Shown here: positions 1 through 8,640 of the stretch, piece by piece
Position numbering within the stretch: the stretch's first letter is position 1
Layout of the letters: the number at the start of each line of letters is the position of its first letter
Assembly: GCA_021205725.1 (NCBI GenBank)
Contig: JAJPWY010000036.1
Span: 1-64,000 of the forward strand
DNA: 64,000 nucleotides
Reading direction: 5' to 3'
DNA from: Clostridiales bacterium
GTDB taxonomy: Bacteria; Bacillota; Clostridia; Oscillospirales; Oscillospiraceae
Notes under the pieces: model-generated
What the model saw: the letters and a program-made list of their open reading frames with translations, nothing else
What the model was told of the DNA's origin: nothing
Database searches by the model: none
Position numbers and translations under genes: made by a program

Positions 1-1595
1 CTCCCCCGCCCCATCACGACATCTACTCCATTGAGGACCTGGCCCAGCTGATCTACGACCAGAAAAACGCCAACCGGAACGCCCGTATCAACGTGAAGCT
101 GGTCTCCGAGGCAGGCGTGGGCACCATCGCCGCAGGCGTGGCCAAGGGCGGCGCTCAGGTGGTGCTCATCTCCGGCTATGACGGCGGCTCCGGAGCCGCT
201 CCCAAGAGCTCCATCCACAACGCCGGCCTCCCCTGGGAGCTGGGCGTGGCGGAGACCCACCAGACCCTCATCCAGAATGGCCTCCGCTCCCGCATCGTCA
301 TCGAGGCGGACTCCAAGCTGATGACCGGCCGGGACGTGGCTATCGCCTGTCTGCTGGGCGCTGAGGAATTCGGCTTCGGCACCGGCCCCATGGTGGCCAT
401 GGGCTGCGTCATGATGCGGGTGTGTAACCTGGACACCTGCCCCATGGGTATCGCCACCCAGAATCCCGAGCTGCGCAAGCGGTTCATCGGCAAGCCGGAA
501 TATGTGGAGAACTATATGCGCTACATCGCCCAGGAGCTGCGGGAAATCATGGCAAAGCTGGGCATCCGCACGGTAGAGGAGATGGTGGGCCGCTCCGACC
601 TGCTCAAGGTTCGGGAGCACATGGTCACCGACCGGGCCGCCACTGTAGACCTGTCCCGTATCCTGAACAATCCCTGGATCGACGACCCCCGGCCCCAGCA
701 CTTCGTCCCCGAGGACGTGTACGACTTCCAGCTGGAAAAGACCCTGGACGAATCGGTGCTGCTCAAGCGGATGGGCAAGAATCTGGCCAAGGGCAAGCCT
801 CAGCGCATTGAGATCGACGTGACCTCCACCGACCGGGCTCTGGGCACCATCTTCGGCTCGGAGATCACCCGTCTGTATCGCAACACCCTGCCGGACGACA
901 CCTATGTGGTCAAGTGCAACGGCGGCGGCGGACAGTCCTTCGGTGCGTTTATTCCCAAGGGCCTGACCCTGGAGCTGGAGGGCGACTCCAACGACTACCT
1001 GGGCAAGGGGCTCTCCGGCGGCAAGATCATCGTCTACCCGCCCAAGGGCAGCAAGTTCAAGGCGGAGGAGAACATCATCATCGGCAACGTGGCCCTCTAC
1101 GGCGCCACCGGCGGCGAGGCGTACATCTCCGGCGTGGCCGGGGAGCGGTTCTGCGTCCGTAACTCCGGCGCTACGGCGGTAGTCGAGGGCGTAGGCGACC
1201 ACGGCTGCGAGTACATGACCGGTGGCCGGGCGGTGGTGCTGGGCCCCACGGGTAAGAACTTTGCGGCAGGTATGTCCGGCGGCATCGCCTATGTGCTGGA
1301 CATGAAGCGGGATCTCTATATGCGGGTGAACAAGTCCATGGTGGCCATGGAGACGGTCACGGAGAAGCACGACATTATGGAGCTGAAATCCCTCATCCAG
1401 AAGCACGTCCAGGCGACCGGCTCTGAGCTGGGCAAGCGCATCCTCTACAACTTTGACGCCTATCTGCCCAACTTCAAGAAGATCATGCCTCAGGACTACA
1501 ACCGGATGCTCCAGGCCATCGCCCAGCGGGAGGAGAAGGGCATGACCCGGGAGCAGGCGGAGATCGACGCATTCTATGCGACGGTCAACCAGTAA
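1..1595 (+). CDS. gltB: Glutamate synthase large subunit, C-terminal part (5' end outside window)
   Basis: Ferredoxin/NADPH-type glutamate synthase alpha subunit makes glutamate from 2-oxoglutarate and glutamine-derived ammonia. The reading frame is open from base 3, so the gene enters from the left; the first visible residues already belong to the FMN-binding synthase domain. A 3Fe-4S cluster motif C-x5-C-x4-C ([12 protein letters not shown]) lies at about 405-440. The last third is the GXGXG beta-helix domain, with repeated Gly-rich turns from about 830 to 1300. The stop at 1593-1595 is followed after 14 bases by gltD, so the two subunits are co-transcribed. The N-terminal glutaminase domain, which carries the catalytic Cys, is not in the window. 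Confidence 0.96.
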   Translation, partial: PPPHHDIYSIEDLAQLIYDQKNANRNARINVKLVSEAGVGTIAAGVAKGGAQVVLISGYDGGSGAAPKSSIHNAGLPWELGVAETHQTLIQNGLRSRIVIEADSKLMTGRDVAIACLLGAEEFGFGTGPMVAMGCVMMRVCNLDTCPMGIATQNPELRKRFIGKPEYVENYMRYIAQELREIMAKLGIRTVEEMVGRSDLLKVREHMVTDRAATVDLSRILNNPWIDDPRPQHFVPEDVYDFQLEKTLDESVLLKRMGKNLAKGKPQRIEIDVTSTDRALGTIFGSEITRLYRNTLPDDTYVVKCNGGGGQSFGAFIPKGLTLELEGDSNDYLGKGLSGGKIIVYPPKGSKFKAEENIIIGNVALYGATGGEAYISGVAGERFCVRNSGATAVVEGVGDHGCEYMTGGRAVVLGPTGKNFAAGMSGGIAYVLDMKRDLYMRVNKSMVAMETVTEKHDIMELKSLIQKHVQATGSELGKRILYNFDAYLPNFKKIMPQDYNRMLQAIAQREEKGMTREQAEIDAFYATVNQ

Positions 1596-1609
1596 AGGAG
1601 GCGTCTATC

Positions 1610-3094
1610 ATGGGTAAATTGACAGGCTTTATGGAATATGCCCGCACCGGCAACCCCGCCGTGGAGCCGCTGGAGCGCATTAAGAACTTCAACGAGTTTC
1701 ACCCCATGCTCCCCCGGGAGGAGCGGCAGGAGCAGGGCGCCCGGTGCATGGACTGCGGCGTGCCCTTCTGTCAGTCCGGCGTCCAGCTGGGCGGGATGTA
1801 CACCGGCTGTCCCCTGCACAACCTAATCCCCGAGTGGAACGACATGATCTACCGGGGCAACTGGGAGCACGCCCTGTCCCGGCTGCGCAAAACCTCCAAC
1901 TTCCCAGAGTTCACCGGCCGGGTCTGCCCCGCCCTGTGCGAGGCGGGCTGCACCTGCGGCTTCCACGATTCCCCGGTGACGGTGAAGGAGAACGAGCTGG
2001 CCCTCATCGAGTACGGCTATGCCAACGGACTCATTCAGCCCCAGGTGCCAAAGGTGCGTAGCGGCAAGCGCGTGGCGGTGGTGGGCTCCGGCCCCTCCGG
2101 CCTGGCCGTGGCCGATCAGCTGAACCACCGGGGCCACTGGGTCACGGTCTACGAGCGGTTTGACCGCATCGGCGGTCTGCTCATGTACGGCATCCCCAAC
2201 ATGAAGCTGGAAAAGCAGATCGTCCAGCGCCGGGTGGAGCTGATGGCAGACGAGGGCGTCCGGTTCGTCACCAACTGCAACATCGGCGTGGACAAGTCCG
2301 CCCAGGAGCTCATCGACGAGTATGACGCCGTGGTGCTCTGCTGCGGGGCCTCCAACCCCCGGGACCTGAACAACCCCGGCCGGGACGCCAGGGGCATCCA
2401 CTTCGCCGTGGACTTTCTCCGGGCCAACACCAAGAGCCTGCTGGACTCCGGCCTGACCGACGGGAAATTTATCTCCGCCAAGGACAAGGACGTCATCGTG
2501 GTGGGCGGCGGCGACACCGGCAACGACTGCATCGGCACCTGCATGCGCCACGGCTGCAAGAGCATCACCGCCCTGGAGATGATGCCGGAGCCGCCTCTGA
2601 CCCGGCAGGCCTCCAACCCCTGGCCCCAGTGGCCCCTGGTGAAAAAGACGGACTACGGCCATGAGGAGGCCATCGCCGTCTTCGGCAGCGACCCCCGCAT
2701 CTACCAGACCACCGTCAAGGAGTTCCATGCCGACGAGAACGGCGATCTGTGCGCCGTCACCATCGTCCACCTGGAGTCCAAAACGGACGAAAAGACCGGT
2801 CGCCGGATGATGGTGCCGGTAGAGGGCAGCGAGGAGACTCTACCCTGCCAGCTGTTGCTCATCGCCGCAGGCTTCCTGGGCAGTCAGAAGTACGTCACCG
2901 ACGCCTTCGGCGTGGAGCTGAATCCCCGCACCAACGTCAAGACGGAGGACGGAAAGTACAAGACCAGCGTGGAAAAAGTCTTTGTGGCCGGCGATATGCA
3001 CCGGGGCCAGTCCCTGGTGGTCTGGGGCGTGGCCGAGGGCCGTGGCTGTGCCCGGGACGTGGACGAGTACCTGATGGGCTACACCTTCCTGTGA
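1610..3094 (+). CDS. gltD: Glutamate synthase small subunit
   Basis: NADPH-dependent beta subunit that passes electrons to GltB. At 494 residues it has the usual length. The N-terminal third carries Cys clusters for two 4Fe-4S centres (CMDCGVPFC, CPLH, CPALCEAGC). An FAD dinucleotide fold follows (VVGSGPSGLAVAD), then an NADPH fold (VVGGGDTGNDC). The ATG at 1610 follows AAAGGAGG with good spacing and lies 14 bases after gltB. A strong hairpin terminator follows the stop. It forms the biosynthetic partner of the Amt-PII protein encoded at 51.3-53.1 kb, although the two loci are separate. Confidence 0.97.
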   Translation: MGKLTGFMEYARTGNPAVEPLERIKNFNEFHPMLPREERQEQGARCMDCGVPFCQSGVQLGGMYTGCPLHNLIPEWNDMIYRGNWEHALSRLRKTSNFPEFTGRVCPALCEAGCTCGFHDSPVTVKENELALIEYGYANGLIQPQVPKVRSGKRVAVVGSGPSGLAVADQLNHRGHWVTVYERFDRIGGLLMYGIPNMKLEKQIVQRRVELMADEGVRFVTNCNIGVDKSAQELIDEYDAVVLCCGASNPRDLNNPGRDARGIHFAVDFLRANTKSLLDSGLTDGKFISAKDKDVIVVGGGDTGNDCIGTCMRHGCKSITALEMMPEPPLTRQASNPWPQWPLVKKTDYGHEEAIAVFGSDPRIYQTTVKEFHADENGDLCAVTIVHLESKTDEKTGRRMMVPVEGSEETLPCQLLLIAAGFLGSQKYVTDAFGVELNPRTNVKTEDGKYKTSVEKVFVAGDMHRGQSLVVWGVAEGRGCARDVDEYLMGYTFL

Positions 3095-3116
3095 GCCTCC
3101 CCATCTGAAATAATTG

Positions 3117-3154
3117 AACCCCCTGCTGGGCAGAAGTCCGGCAGGGGGTTCTTT
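3117..3154 (+). terminator. Rho-independent terminator of gltBD
   Basis: A 13-bp stem (arms 3117-3129 and 3138-3150) of CCCCCTGC/GCAGGGGG type with an 8-base loop is followed by TTCTTT. It separates gltD from the convergent histidine kinase. Confidence 0.85.
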
Positions 3155-3167
3155 GCGTCTGGGGCCA

Positions 3168-4433
3168 TTACAGGGGCAGCGTCACCGTCATCAGCAGGGT
3201 GTCTCCGTTCTGGAGGGAGGCAGCGATCCTGCCCTTGTGGGCGTTTACGATCATCTGGGCGATGGAGAGGCCGATACCGTGCCCCTCCACCTTGGCGGAG
3301 CTGCGGGAGGGGTCTCCCCGGTAGAAGCGGTCGAAGATGTGCTCCAGGCTCTCCTGGGTCACTCCCTCCGCCGTGTTGCGCACCAGCAGCCGGAGATTAC
3401 GGCCCAACTGCTCCAGCGTCAGGACGATCTCTCCCCCCTCCGGGGAATATTTCAGCGCATTGTCCAGCAGGATACCCGTGAGCTGGCGGATGGCGTTTTC
3501 GTCTCCGTGGAGGGTGAGCATGGGCTGGATACGGCTTTCGAACCGCTTGTTCTGGGTCTTTGCCAGGGCCTGGAAGGACTGGGCCGTCTCCCCCACCACG
3601 TCGGAGATGGGGAAGTCGATCATCTGGAACTGCTCCTCCCCCTCCTCCATCCGGGACAGGGCGATGAGAGCGCCGGTCAGCTTGGCCAGGCGATCCGTCT
3701 GCCGCCGGATGTCCTGGAGCCACTCGTTTTCGCCGATGTCCATCTCCAGCACCTCAGCGTCGGCGTCGATGATGGTCAGAGGGGTCTTCAGCTCATGGCC
3801 TGCGTCGGTGATGAACCGGCGCTGCTTGTCGTAGCTCTCCGCCACCGGCCGAATAATGCGCCCGGAGAACAGGATCATGAGCAGCAGCACCGCCGCCAGT
3901 CCCACGGCGGAGATGCCGCAGCTGGCCTTTAAAAAGGAGTAAAAGGTGGAGAGGTTCCGCCCGCAGTCCAGGAAGATGACCCGGGTGCCGCTCTCGTCGC
4001 TGGTGATGGCATAACGGTAGTCGGAGAGGAATCCCCGTTCGGCCCCCCGGCTCACCGCCTCCTGGGCGTACTCGATGGCGGCGGAGGTGTCCACGGCGGC
4101 GATTTTTCCCGTGTCCACCGTCTCCACCTCTCCCTCGCTGTTGAGCAGCACGGAGAAGTACCGGGACTCGTAGGGCAGCTCCGGAGACATCACCCGCATA
4201 CCGCCCAGGCCGCTGTTCGACGGCGGCACGCTTCCGTCTCCCTGCTTCTGGCTCTGGCTCTCCTGCCGGGGGAATGCGCCGTTGTTGTCCACCAGGATGT
4301 CCAGCACCTGGTCGGCGTCCTCCACGATACCCTGGTAGTTTACCAGGTTCACGCTCCCCATGATGGCCAGCAGCACCACCAGCAGGGAGAGCATGGACAT
4401 GGCGATAAACTTGACCCGGAGCTTGCGTATCAT
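3168..4433 (-). CDS. Sensor histidine kinase of two-component system 1
   Basis: Membrane-bound sensor kinase of 421 residues. A first membrane helix (about residues 9-29) and a second (171-193) enclose an extracellular sensor region of about 140 residues. HisKA follows, with the phospho-acceptor His near residue 213 in the motif GHELKTPLT. The HATPase_c domain has an N-box (LLDNALKYS, about 322-330) and a G-box (GHGIGLS, about 384-390). There is no clear HAMP domain. The start chosen is the ATG at 4433, which overlaps the stop of the response regulator by 4 bp (ATGA); in-frame sequence further upstream lies inside that gene. The ligand is unknown. The context suggests control of the divergent VTC/DUF4956 operon. 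Confidence 0.9.
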   Translation of the reverse strand: MIRKLRVKFIAMSMLSLLVVLLAIMGSVNLVNYQGIVEDADQVLDILVDNNGAFPRQESQSQKQGDGSVPPSNSGLGGMRVMSPELPYESRYFSVLLNSEGEVETVDTGKIAAVDTSAAIEYAQEAVSRGAERGFLSDYRYAITSDESGTRVIFLDCGRNLSTFYSFLKASCGISAVGLAAVLLLMILFSGRIIRPVAESYDKQRRFITDAGHELKTPLTIIDADAEVLEMDIGENEWLQDIRRQTDRLAKLTGALIALSRMEEGEEQFQMIDFPISDVVGETAQSFQALAKTQNKRFESRIQPMLTLHGDENAIRQLTGILLDNALKYSPEGGEIVLTLEQLGRNLRLLVRNTAEGVTQESLEHIFDRFYRGDPSRSSAKVEGHGIGLSIAQMIVNAHKGRIAASLQNGDTLLMTVTLPL

Positions 4434-5092
4434 GGCAGCTCCTCCAGAGAGTACCCGGCGTTCCGGGTGGCCTTGATCTGGATGTTGGCATGGAGGGCGG
4501 TCAGCTTTTTCCGCAGGTAGGAAATGTACACCCACACCACGTTGATCTCCGCCTCGCTGTCGTAGCCCCAGATCTTCTCCAGGAACCGTTCGGTAGGGAT
4601 GAGCCGCTTTGGCATCTCCAGCATCTGGAACTCCCGGTTGGCCAGCCGGAAGCTCCCCGTGGGAGAGGACAGCTCAAAGGTGGCCCGGTTCAGAGTGATG
4701 TTGCCCACCTGGAGGCGGGAGTCCGGCTGGGCCGTCTGGGTCCGGGTCATGGCCCGGATGCGGGCCAGCAGCTCCCGGGAGTTGAAGGGCTTGGTCAGGT
4801 AGTCGTTGGCCCCGCTGTCCAGCCCCAGCACCTTGTCGTCGATCTCCGATTTCGCCGTGAGAATGAGGATGGGCACCTGGTTCCCTGCCTCCCGGGTGCG
4901 CCGGAGAACGGTGATGCCGTCCATTTTGGGCATCATCAGGTCTAAAATGACCCCGTCATAATCCCCGTTTTCCAGCCAGGCCAGGGCCTCCGCCCCGTCG
5001 TAGACCGCATCCACTGAGTAGTGGTTCTTCTCCAGGATGGCGACGATGGCTCTGGAGAGAGACCGCTCGTCCTCCGCCAGCAACAGGCGCAT
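4430..5092 (-). CDS. OmpR/PhoB-family response regulator of two-component system 1
   Basis: DNA-binding response regulator of 220 residues. The receiver domain has Asp51 in VILDLMMP and Lys101 in YLTKPF. A winged-helix output domain spans about 125-220 and ends with a typical TRNAGYSLE hairpin. Oddity: in the first part of the winged helix the sequence reads FQMLEMPKRLIPTERF, about four residues shorter than the usual EMLMxxPxxLI of this subfamily. This looks like an in-frame loss of about 12 bp (around 4600-4615). The SD is GGGAGGGG before the ATG at 5092. It is co-transcribed with the kinase (4-bp overlap) and divergent from the gene at 5291. Confidence 0.92.
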   Translation of the reverse strand: MRLLLAEDERSLSRAIVAILEKNHYSVDAVYDGAEALAWLENGDYDGVILDLMMPKMDGITVLRRTREAGNQVPILILTAKSEIDDKVLGLDSGANDYLTKPFNSRELLARIRAMTRTQTAQPDSRLQVGNITLNRATFELSSPTGSFRLANREFQMLEMPKRLIPTERFLEKIWGYDSEAEINVVWVYISYLRKKLTALHANIQIKATRNAGYSLEELP

Positions 5093-5115
5093 ACCGCTCC
5101 CCTCCCATTTTTATC

Positions 5116-5149
5116 ATTGTATTTCAGTATATCCCGGATACCTTAAAGG
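5116..5149 (-). promoter_or_regulatory. Promoter with CCTTTAAGGT box for two-component system 1
   Basis: On the minus strand CCTTTAAGGT (5149-5140) sits where a -35 element would be, 18 bases from a -10 TACAAT (5121-5116). The start site would fall about 17 bases before the ATG at 5092. A weaker CTTTTAA lies 11 bp upstream of CTTTAAG, giving a direct repeat of the OmpR-family type. The same box-to-TACAAT layout is found in the divergent promoter. Regulator identity is inferred. Confidence 0.6.
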
Positions 5150-5229
5150 GAATTAAAAGACCCTTTTCATCGGAACCATTCTACCACAACGCTCCCCATC
5201 TGTCACCTCTCTGCCCGCCAACTGTATGT

Positions 5230-5264
5230 CCTTTAAGGTTTGCTTATGGTTTTTCCCTTACAAT
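5230..5264 (+). promoter_or_regulatory. Promoter with CCTTTAAGGT box for the VTC/DUF4956 operon
   Basis: CCTTTAAGGT (5230-5239) lies 19 bases before TACAAT (5259-5264), with no recognisable -35 hexamer. This mirrors the divergent promoter at 5116-5149 and suggests activator-dependent transcription. The predicted start near 5271 leaves a leader of about 20 bases with SD AAAGGGG before the ATG at 5291. Confidence 0.6.
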
Positions 5265-5290
5265 TTCTTTACAGAAAGGGGTGCTGACGA

Positions 5291-6010
5291 ATGGGCACGC
5301 AGATGATCTTCCGGCGGTACGAGCTGAAATACCTGCTGACGCAGGAGCAGAAGCAGGCGGTGCAGGAGGCCATGGAGCCGCATATGGCCCTGGACCGCTA
5401 TGGGCGCACCACCATCCGTAATCTCTATTTCGACACGGACAGCTTTCTGCTGGCCCGGCACTCCATCGAGCACCCCGCCTACAAGGAAAAGCTCCGGGTG
5501 CGGAGCTACCGGGAGGCGTCCCCGGAGCTGCCGGTCTATGTGGAGCTGAAAAAGAAGTACGACTCGGTGGTCTACAAGCGGCGGCTGGCCCTGCCGGAGG
5601 AGCAGGCGGTGGACTGGCTGGCGGGCCTGAACGCCCCTCCCGTCTGCACCCAGATCGCCCGGGAGGTGGAATATTTCCGCCAGTACTACCGGACCCTGGC
5701 CCCCCGGGTCTACCTCTCCTACGAGCGGGAGGCGTACTACGACCGGAACGGCGGAGATTTCCGGGTCACCTTCGACGAGAATATCCTCTCCCGCACCGAC
5801 GACCTGACCCTGGAGGCTCCCCCCTGGGGCCAGGCGCTGCTGGAGCCGGGGCTGACCCTGATGGAGATCAAGACCTCCGGGGGCATCCCCCTGTGGATGA
5901 CCCATGTGCTCACCGAGCTCCACATCTACAGGACATCCTTTTCCAAATACGGCACCGCCTACCAGAATTTCCTTCTTCCGTGCGTCCAGGGAGGCAGACG
6001 ATATGCTTGA
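5291..6010 (+). CDS. VTC domain protein (polyphosphate polymerase-like)
   Basis: Cytoplasmic protein of 239 residues with the tunnel-fold VTC domain, known from the yeast vacuolar polyphosphate polymerase Vtc4. Family marks are visible: RRYELKYLL (residues 8-16), the basic strand VELKKKYDSVVYKRR (84-98), MEIKT (191-195) and a terminal S-F-S-K-Y (216-220). Charged residues that line the active tunnel therefore seem intact. Bacterial VTC proteins commonly sit beside DUF4956 and CotH-type genes, and their substrate is not settled. The stop codon overlaps the ATG of the next gene, so translation is coupled. Catalytic activity is not proven by sequence. Confidence 0.88.
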   Translation: MGTQMIFRRYELKYLLTQEQKQAVQEAMEPHMALDRYGRTTIRNLYFDTDSFLLARHSIEHPAYKEKLRVRSYREASPELPVYVELKKKYDSVVYKRRLALPEEQAVDWLAGLNAPPVCTQIAREVEYFRQYYRTLAPRVYLSYEREAYYDRNGGDFRVTFDENILSRTDDLTLEAPPWGQALLEPGLTLMEIKTSGGIPLWMTHVLTELHIYRTSFSKYGTAYQNFLLPCVQGGRRYA

Positions 6011-6698
6011 TTCTCTCTTTCAGGGGCTGTTCGACAGCTCCACCACCGCCGTCATCTCGGTGACGGATTTTCTCCTCTGCGTGGGATGCTCCCTGGTCAT
6101 CGGGCTGCTGCTGGCCGGGGCCTATCTGTACCGCAGCCGTTATACGAAAAGCTTTGTGGTCACTCTGGCCATTCTCCCCGCCGTGGTCTGCGTGGTCATT
6201 ATGATGGTCAACGGCAACGTGGGAGCGGGAGTGGCCGTGGCCGGGACGTTCAGCCTGGTTCGGTTCCGCTCTGTCCCCGGCACAGCGAAGGAGATCGGGG
6301 CCCTGTTTCTGGCCATGGGGGCCGGGCTGATGACCGGGATGGGTTATCTGGGCTATGCTCTCCTGTTCACCCTCATCCTCTGCGCCGTCACCATGCTCTA
6401 CAGCCGTCTCAGCGAGGGACTGGGGAAGCGCTCCGCCCTGAACAAGACCCTCCACATCACCATCCCGGAGGATCTGGACTACACCGGGGTATTTGAGGAG
6501 CTGTTCGCCCAGTATGCCACCTCCTGGGAGCTGGTGCGGGTCAAGACCACCAATATGGGCAGCCTCTTTCGCCTGACCTACGATCTGACCCTCCGCAGTC
6601 CGGACGTGGAAAAGGAGCTGATCGACCGGCTTCGCTGCCGGAACGGCAATCTGGAGATCACCATTTCCCGGCAGGAGACGGCGGTCACCGAGCTGTAA
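6003..6698 (+). CDS. DUF4956 family membrane protein
   Basis: Integral membrane protein of 231 residues. Hydrophobic helices lie at about 20-42, 50-69 and 98-128, with the family signature GTFSLVRFRSVPGTAKE (about 81-97) in a loop or re-entrant segment. A soluble C-terminal domain of about 90 residues follows. The start at 6003 overlaps the VTC gene by 8 bp; the longer in-frame extension lies inside that gene and has no SD. The function of DUF4956 is unknown. Its fixed partnership with VTC proteins suggests a membrane complex that makes or exports a phosphate or sugar polymer; this is inference. Confidence 0.88.
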   Translation: MLDSLFQGLFDSSTTAVISVTDFLLCVGCSLVIGLLLAGAYLYRSRYTKSFVVTLAILPAVVCVVIMMVNGNVGAGVAVAGTFSLVRFRSVPGTAKEIGALFLAMGAGLMTGMGYLGYALLFTLILCAVTMLYSRLSEGLGKRSALNKTLHITIPEDLDYTGVFEELFAQYATSWELVRVKTTNMGSLFRLTYDLTLRSPDVEKELIDRLRCRNGNLEITISRQETAVTEL

Positions 6699-6712
6699 GG
6701 GGGTGCGATGGG

Positions 6713-8551
6713 ATGAAACAGCGTATTTCTCTCCTGCTGGCGCTGCTGCTGTGCCTCTCCCTGGCCCTCACCGGCTGCGAGGGTCAGGCGGCTGACACGG
6801 ACAGCGACGCCGTGACCGACAGCGACGCCGTCTCCGGCTCCGCCGACGCCGAAGCAGTCGCCCTGCTGGACACAGACGAGATGTTCACCGACCGGGACTA
6901 TGAGGTGGGCTACGACGAGAGCGAGTGCGTGGTCATCACCTTAAACGGCGACTCCGCCTCCTGCGATTCGGACAGCGTCACCGTCTCCGGCAGCACCGTC
7001 ACCATCACCGATGAGGGGACCTATCTCCTCACCGGCAGCCTCACCGACGGCATGGTCATTGTGGACGCAGACGATTCCGACAAGCTCCAGCTGGTGCTGG
7101 ACGGGGTGGACATCTGCTCCGGAACCTCCGCCGCCCTCTATATCCGCCAGGCGGACAAGGTGTTTCTCACCCTGGCCTCCGGCAGCGAGAACACCCTCTC
7201 CAACGGCGGCAGCTTTGTGGACATCGACGAGAACAGCATCGACGCCGTCATCTTTTCCAAGGACGACCTGACCCTCAACGGCTCCGGCACCCTGACCGTC
7301 CAGTCCCCGGCGGGACACGGGATCGTCTCCAAGGACGATCTGGTCATCACCAGCGGAACCTATGACATCACCGCCGACAGCCACGGTCTCTCCGGCAAGG
7401 ACAGCGTCCGCATCTCGGAGGGAGCCTTCACCATCGTCTCCGGCAAAGACGGAGTTCACGCGGAGAACGCCGACGACAGTTCCCTGGGCTATCTCTATAT
7501 CGCCGGAGGAACCTTTGACATCACCGCCGAGGGCGACGGTCTCAGCGCTGAAAGCATCCTCCAGATCGACGGGGGAACGTTTACCGTCACCACCGGCGGT
7601 GGCAGCGCCAACGGGGAGAGCGACCGGAACGACAGCTGGGCCCGGTTCGGCGGTATGCAGTACAGCGCCGACAGTAGCGACGAGGACACCGCCAGCGTCA
7701 AGGGAGTCAAGTCCTCCGGCGATCTGGTGCTCAACGGCGGGACGTTCACCGTTGACGCCGCAGACGATGCCCTCCACTCCAACGCCGACCTGACGGTCAC
7801 AGGCGGGACCTACACCCTGTCCTCCGGGGACGACGGGATGCACGCAGACGGGACGCTAACTATCACCGGCGGAACGCTGAACATCGTCACCAGCTATGAG
7901 GGCATCGAGGGCCAGAGCATCGACCTCTCCGGCGGGGTCATCTCCGTGACCGCCAGCGACGACGGACTGAACGCCTCCGGCGGCAACGACGAGAGCGGCT
8001 ATGCCGGCTTCGGCGGTGGTATGGACGCCTTCAGCGCCGACACGGACTGCACCCTCACCATCTCCGGCGGTACCCTGACCGTCACCGCCGGAGGGGACGG
8101 CATCGACTCCAACGGCAGTCTCACCGTCACCGGCGGTACCGTCTGGGTAGATGGGCCAACCGACAGCGGGAACGGGGCGTTGGATTACGGCACGGAGGCC
8201 ACCATCACCAGCGGCACCTTCGTGGCTTTGGGCACCTCCGCCATGGCGGTGAACTTCGGCAGTAGCTCCACCCAGGGCTGTATGCTTGTGACAGTCAACA
8301 CTCAGCAGGCGGGCACGGAGATTTCCCTCGCTGACAGCAACGGTACTGTCCTGGTGTCCGGAACGGCGGGCAAGAGCTATAACTCCGTCCTCATCAGCTG
8401 CCCCGGGCTGGCCCAGGGAGAGACCTATACCCTGACCACCGGCTCGGACAGCACGGAGATTACCCTGAGCAGTCTGGTCTACAGCTCTACTGGCGGCGGC
8501 ATGAGCGGCACGATGGGCGACAACCGGGGCGGCCGGGGCGAGATGCGCTGA
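6713..8551 (+). CDS. Beta-helix carbohydrate-binding lipoprotein (Cthe_2159-like)
   Basis: Secreted lipoprotein of 612 residues with signal peptide and lipobox LTGC (Cys22). The mature chain is built from repeated strands of the type GGT(F/L)-(D/N/T)(I/V)-x-(A/S)-x-DDG, for example TADSHGL, SGKDGVHAE, TAEGDGL, SASDDGL and TAGGDGI. This is typical of the right-handed beta-helix seen in the Cthe_2159 carbohydrate-binding family (PF14262-like). Asp-Gly turns suggest calcium sites. The C-terminus is a Gly/Arg/Met tail. It lies 14 bases after the DUF4956 gene with SD AAGGGGG, so it is the third gene of the operon and its probable cell-surface component. The ligand is unknown. Confidence 0.87.
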   Translation: MKQRISLLLALLLCLSLALTGCEGQAADTDSDAVTDSDAVSGSADAEAVALLDTDEMFTDRDYEVGYDESECVVITLNGDSASCDSDSVTVSGSTVTITDEGTYLLTGSLTDGMVIVDADDSDKLQLVLDGVDICSGTSAALYIRQADKVFLTLASGSENTLSNGGSFVDIDENSIDAVIFSKDDLTLNGSGTLTVQSPAGHGIVSKDDLVITSGTYDITADSHGLSGKDSVRISEGAFTIVSGKDGVHAENADDSSLGYLYIAGGTFDITAEGDGLSAESILQIDGGTFTVTTGGGSANGESDRNDSWARFGGMQYSADSSDEDTASVKGVKSSGDLVLNGGTFTVDAADDALHSNADLTVTGGTYTLSSGDDGMHADGTLTITGGTLNIVTSYEGIEGQSIDLSGGVISVTASDDGLNASGGNDESGYAGFGGGMDAFSADTDCTLTISGGTLTVTAGGDGIDSNGSLTVTGGTVWVDGPTDSGNGALDYGTEATITSGTFVALGTSAMAVNFGSSSTQGCMLVTVNTQQAGTEISLADSNGTVLVSGTAGKSYNSVLISCPGLAQGETYTLTTGSDSTEITLSSLVYSSTGGGMSGTMGDNRGGRGEMR

Positions 8552-8578
8552 CATTTCCCGGGAAACGGGCAAAGAAAC

Positions 8579-8619
8579 CGGCAGCGGAGGCACAGTCTTA
8601 GGCCGTGCCTCCGCTGTCG
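8579..8619. terminator. Bidirectional hairpin between convergent operons
   Basis: Arms GCAGCGGAGGCAC (8581-8593) and GTGCCTCCGCTGTC (8605-8618) form a stem of about 13 bp. On the minus strand it is followed by a T-rich stretch (GTTTCTTTG), so it best serves the kinase gene ending at 8641; it can also stop the beta-helix operon. Confidence 0.7.
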
Positions 8620-8640
8620 TTGAATGGTGCGGCGACGCCC

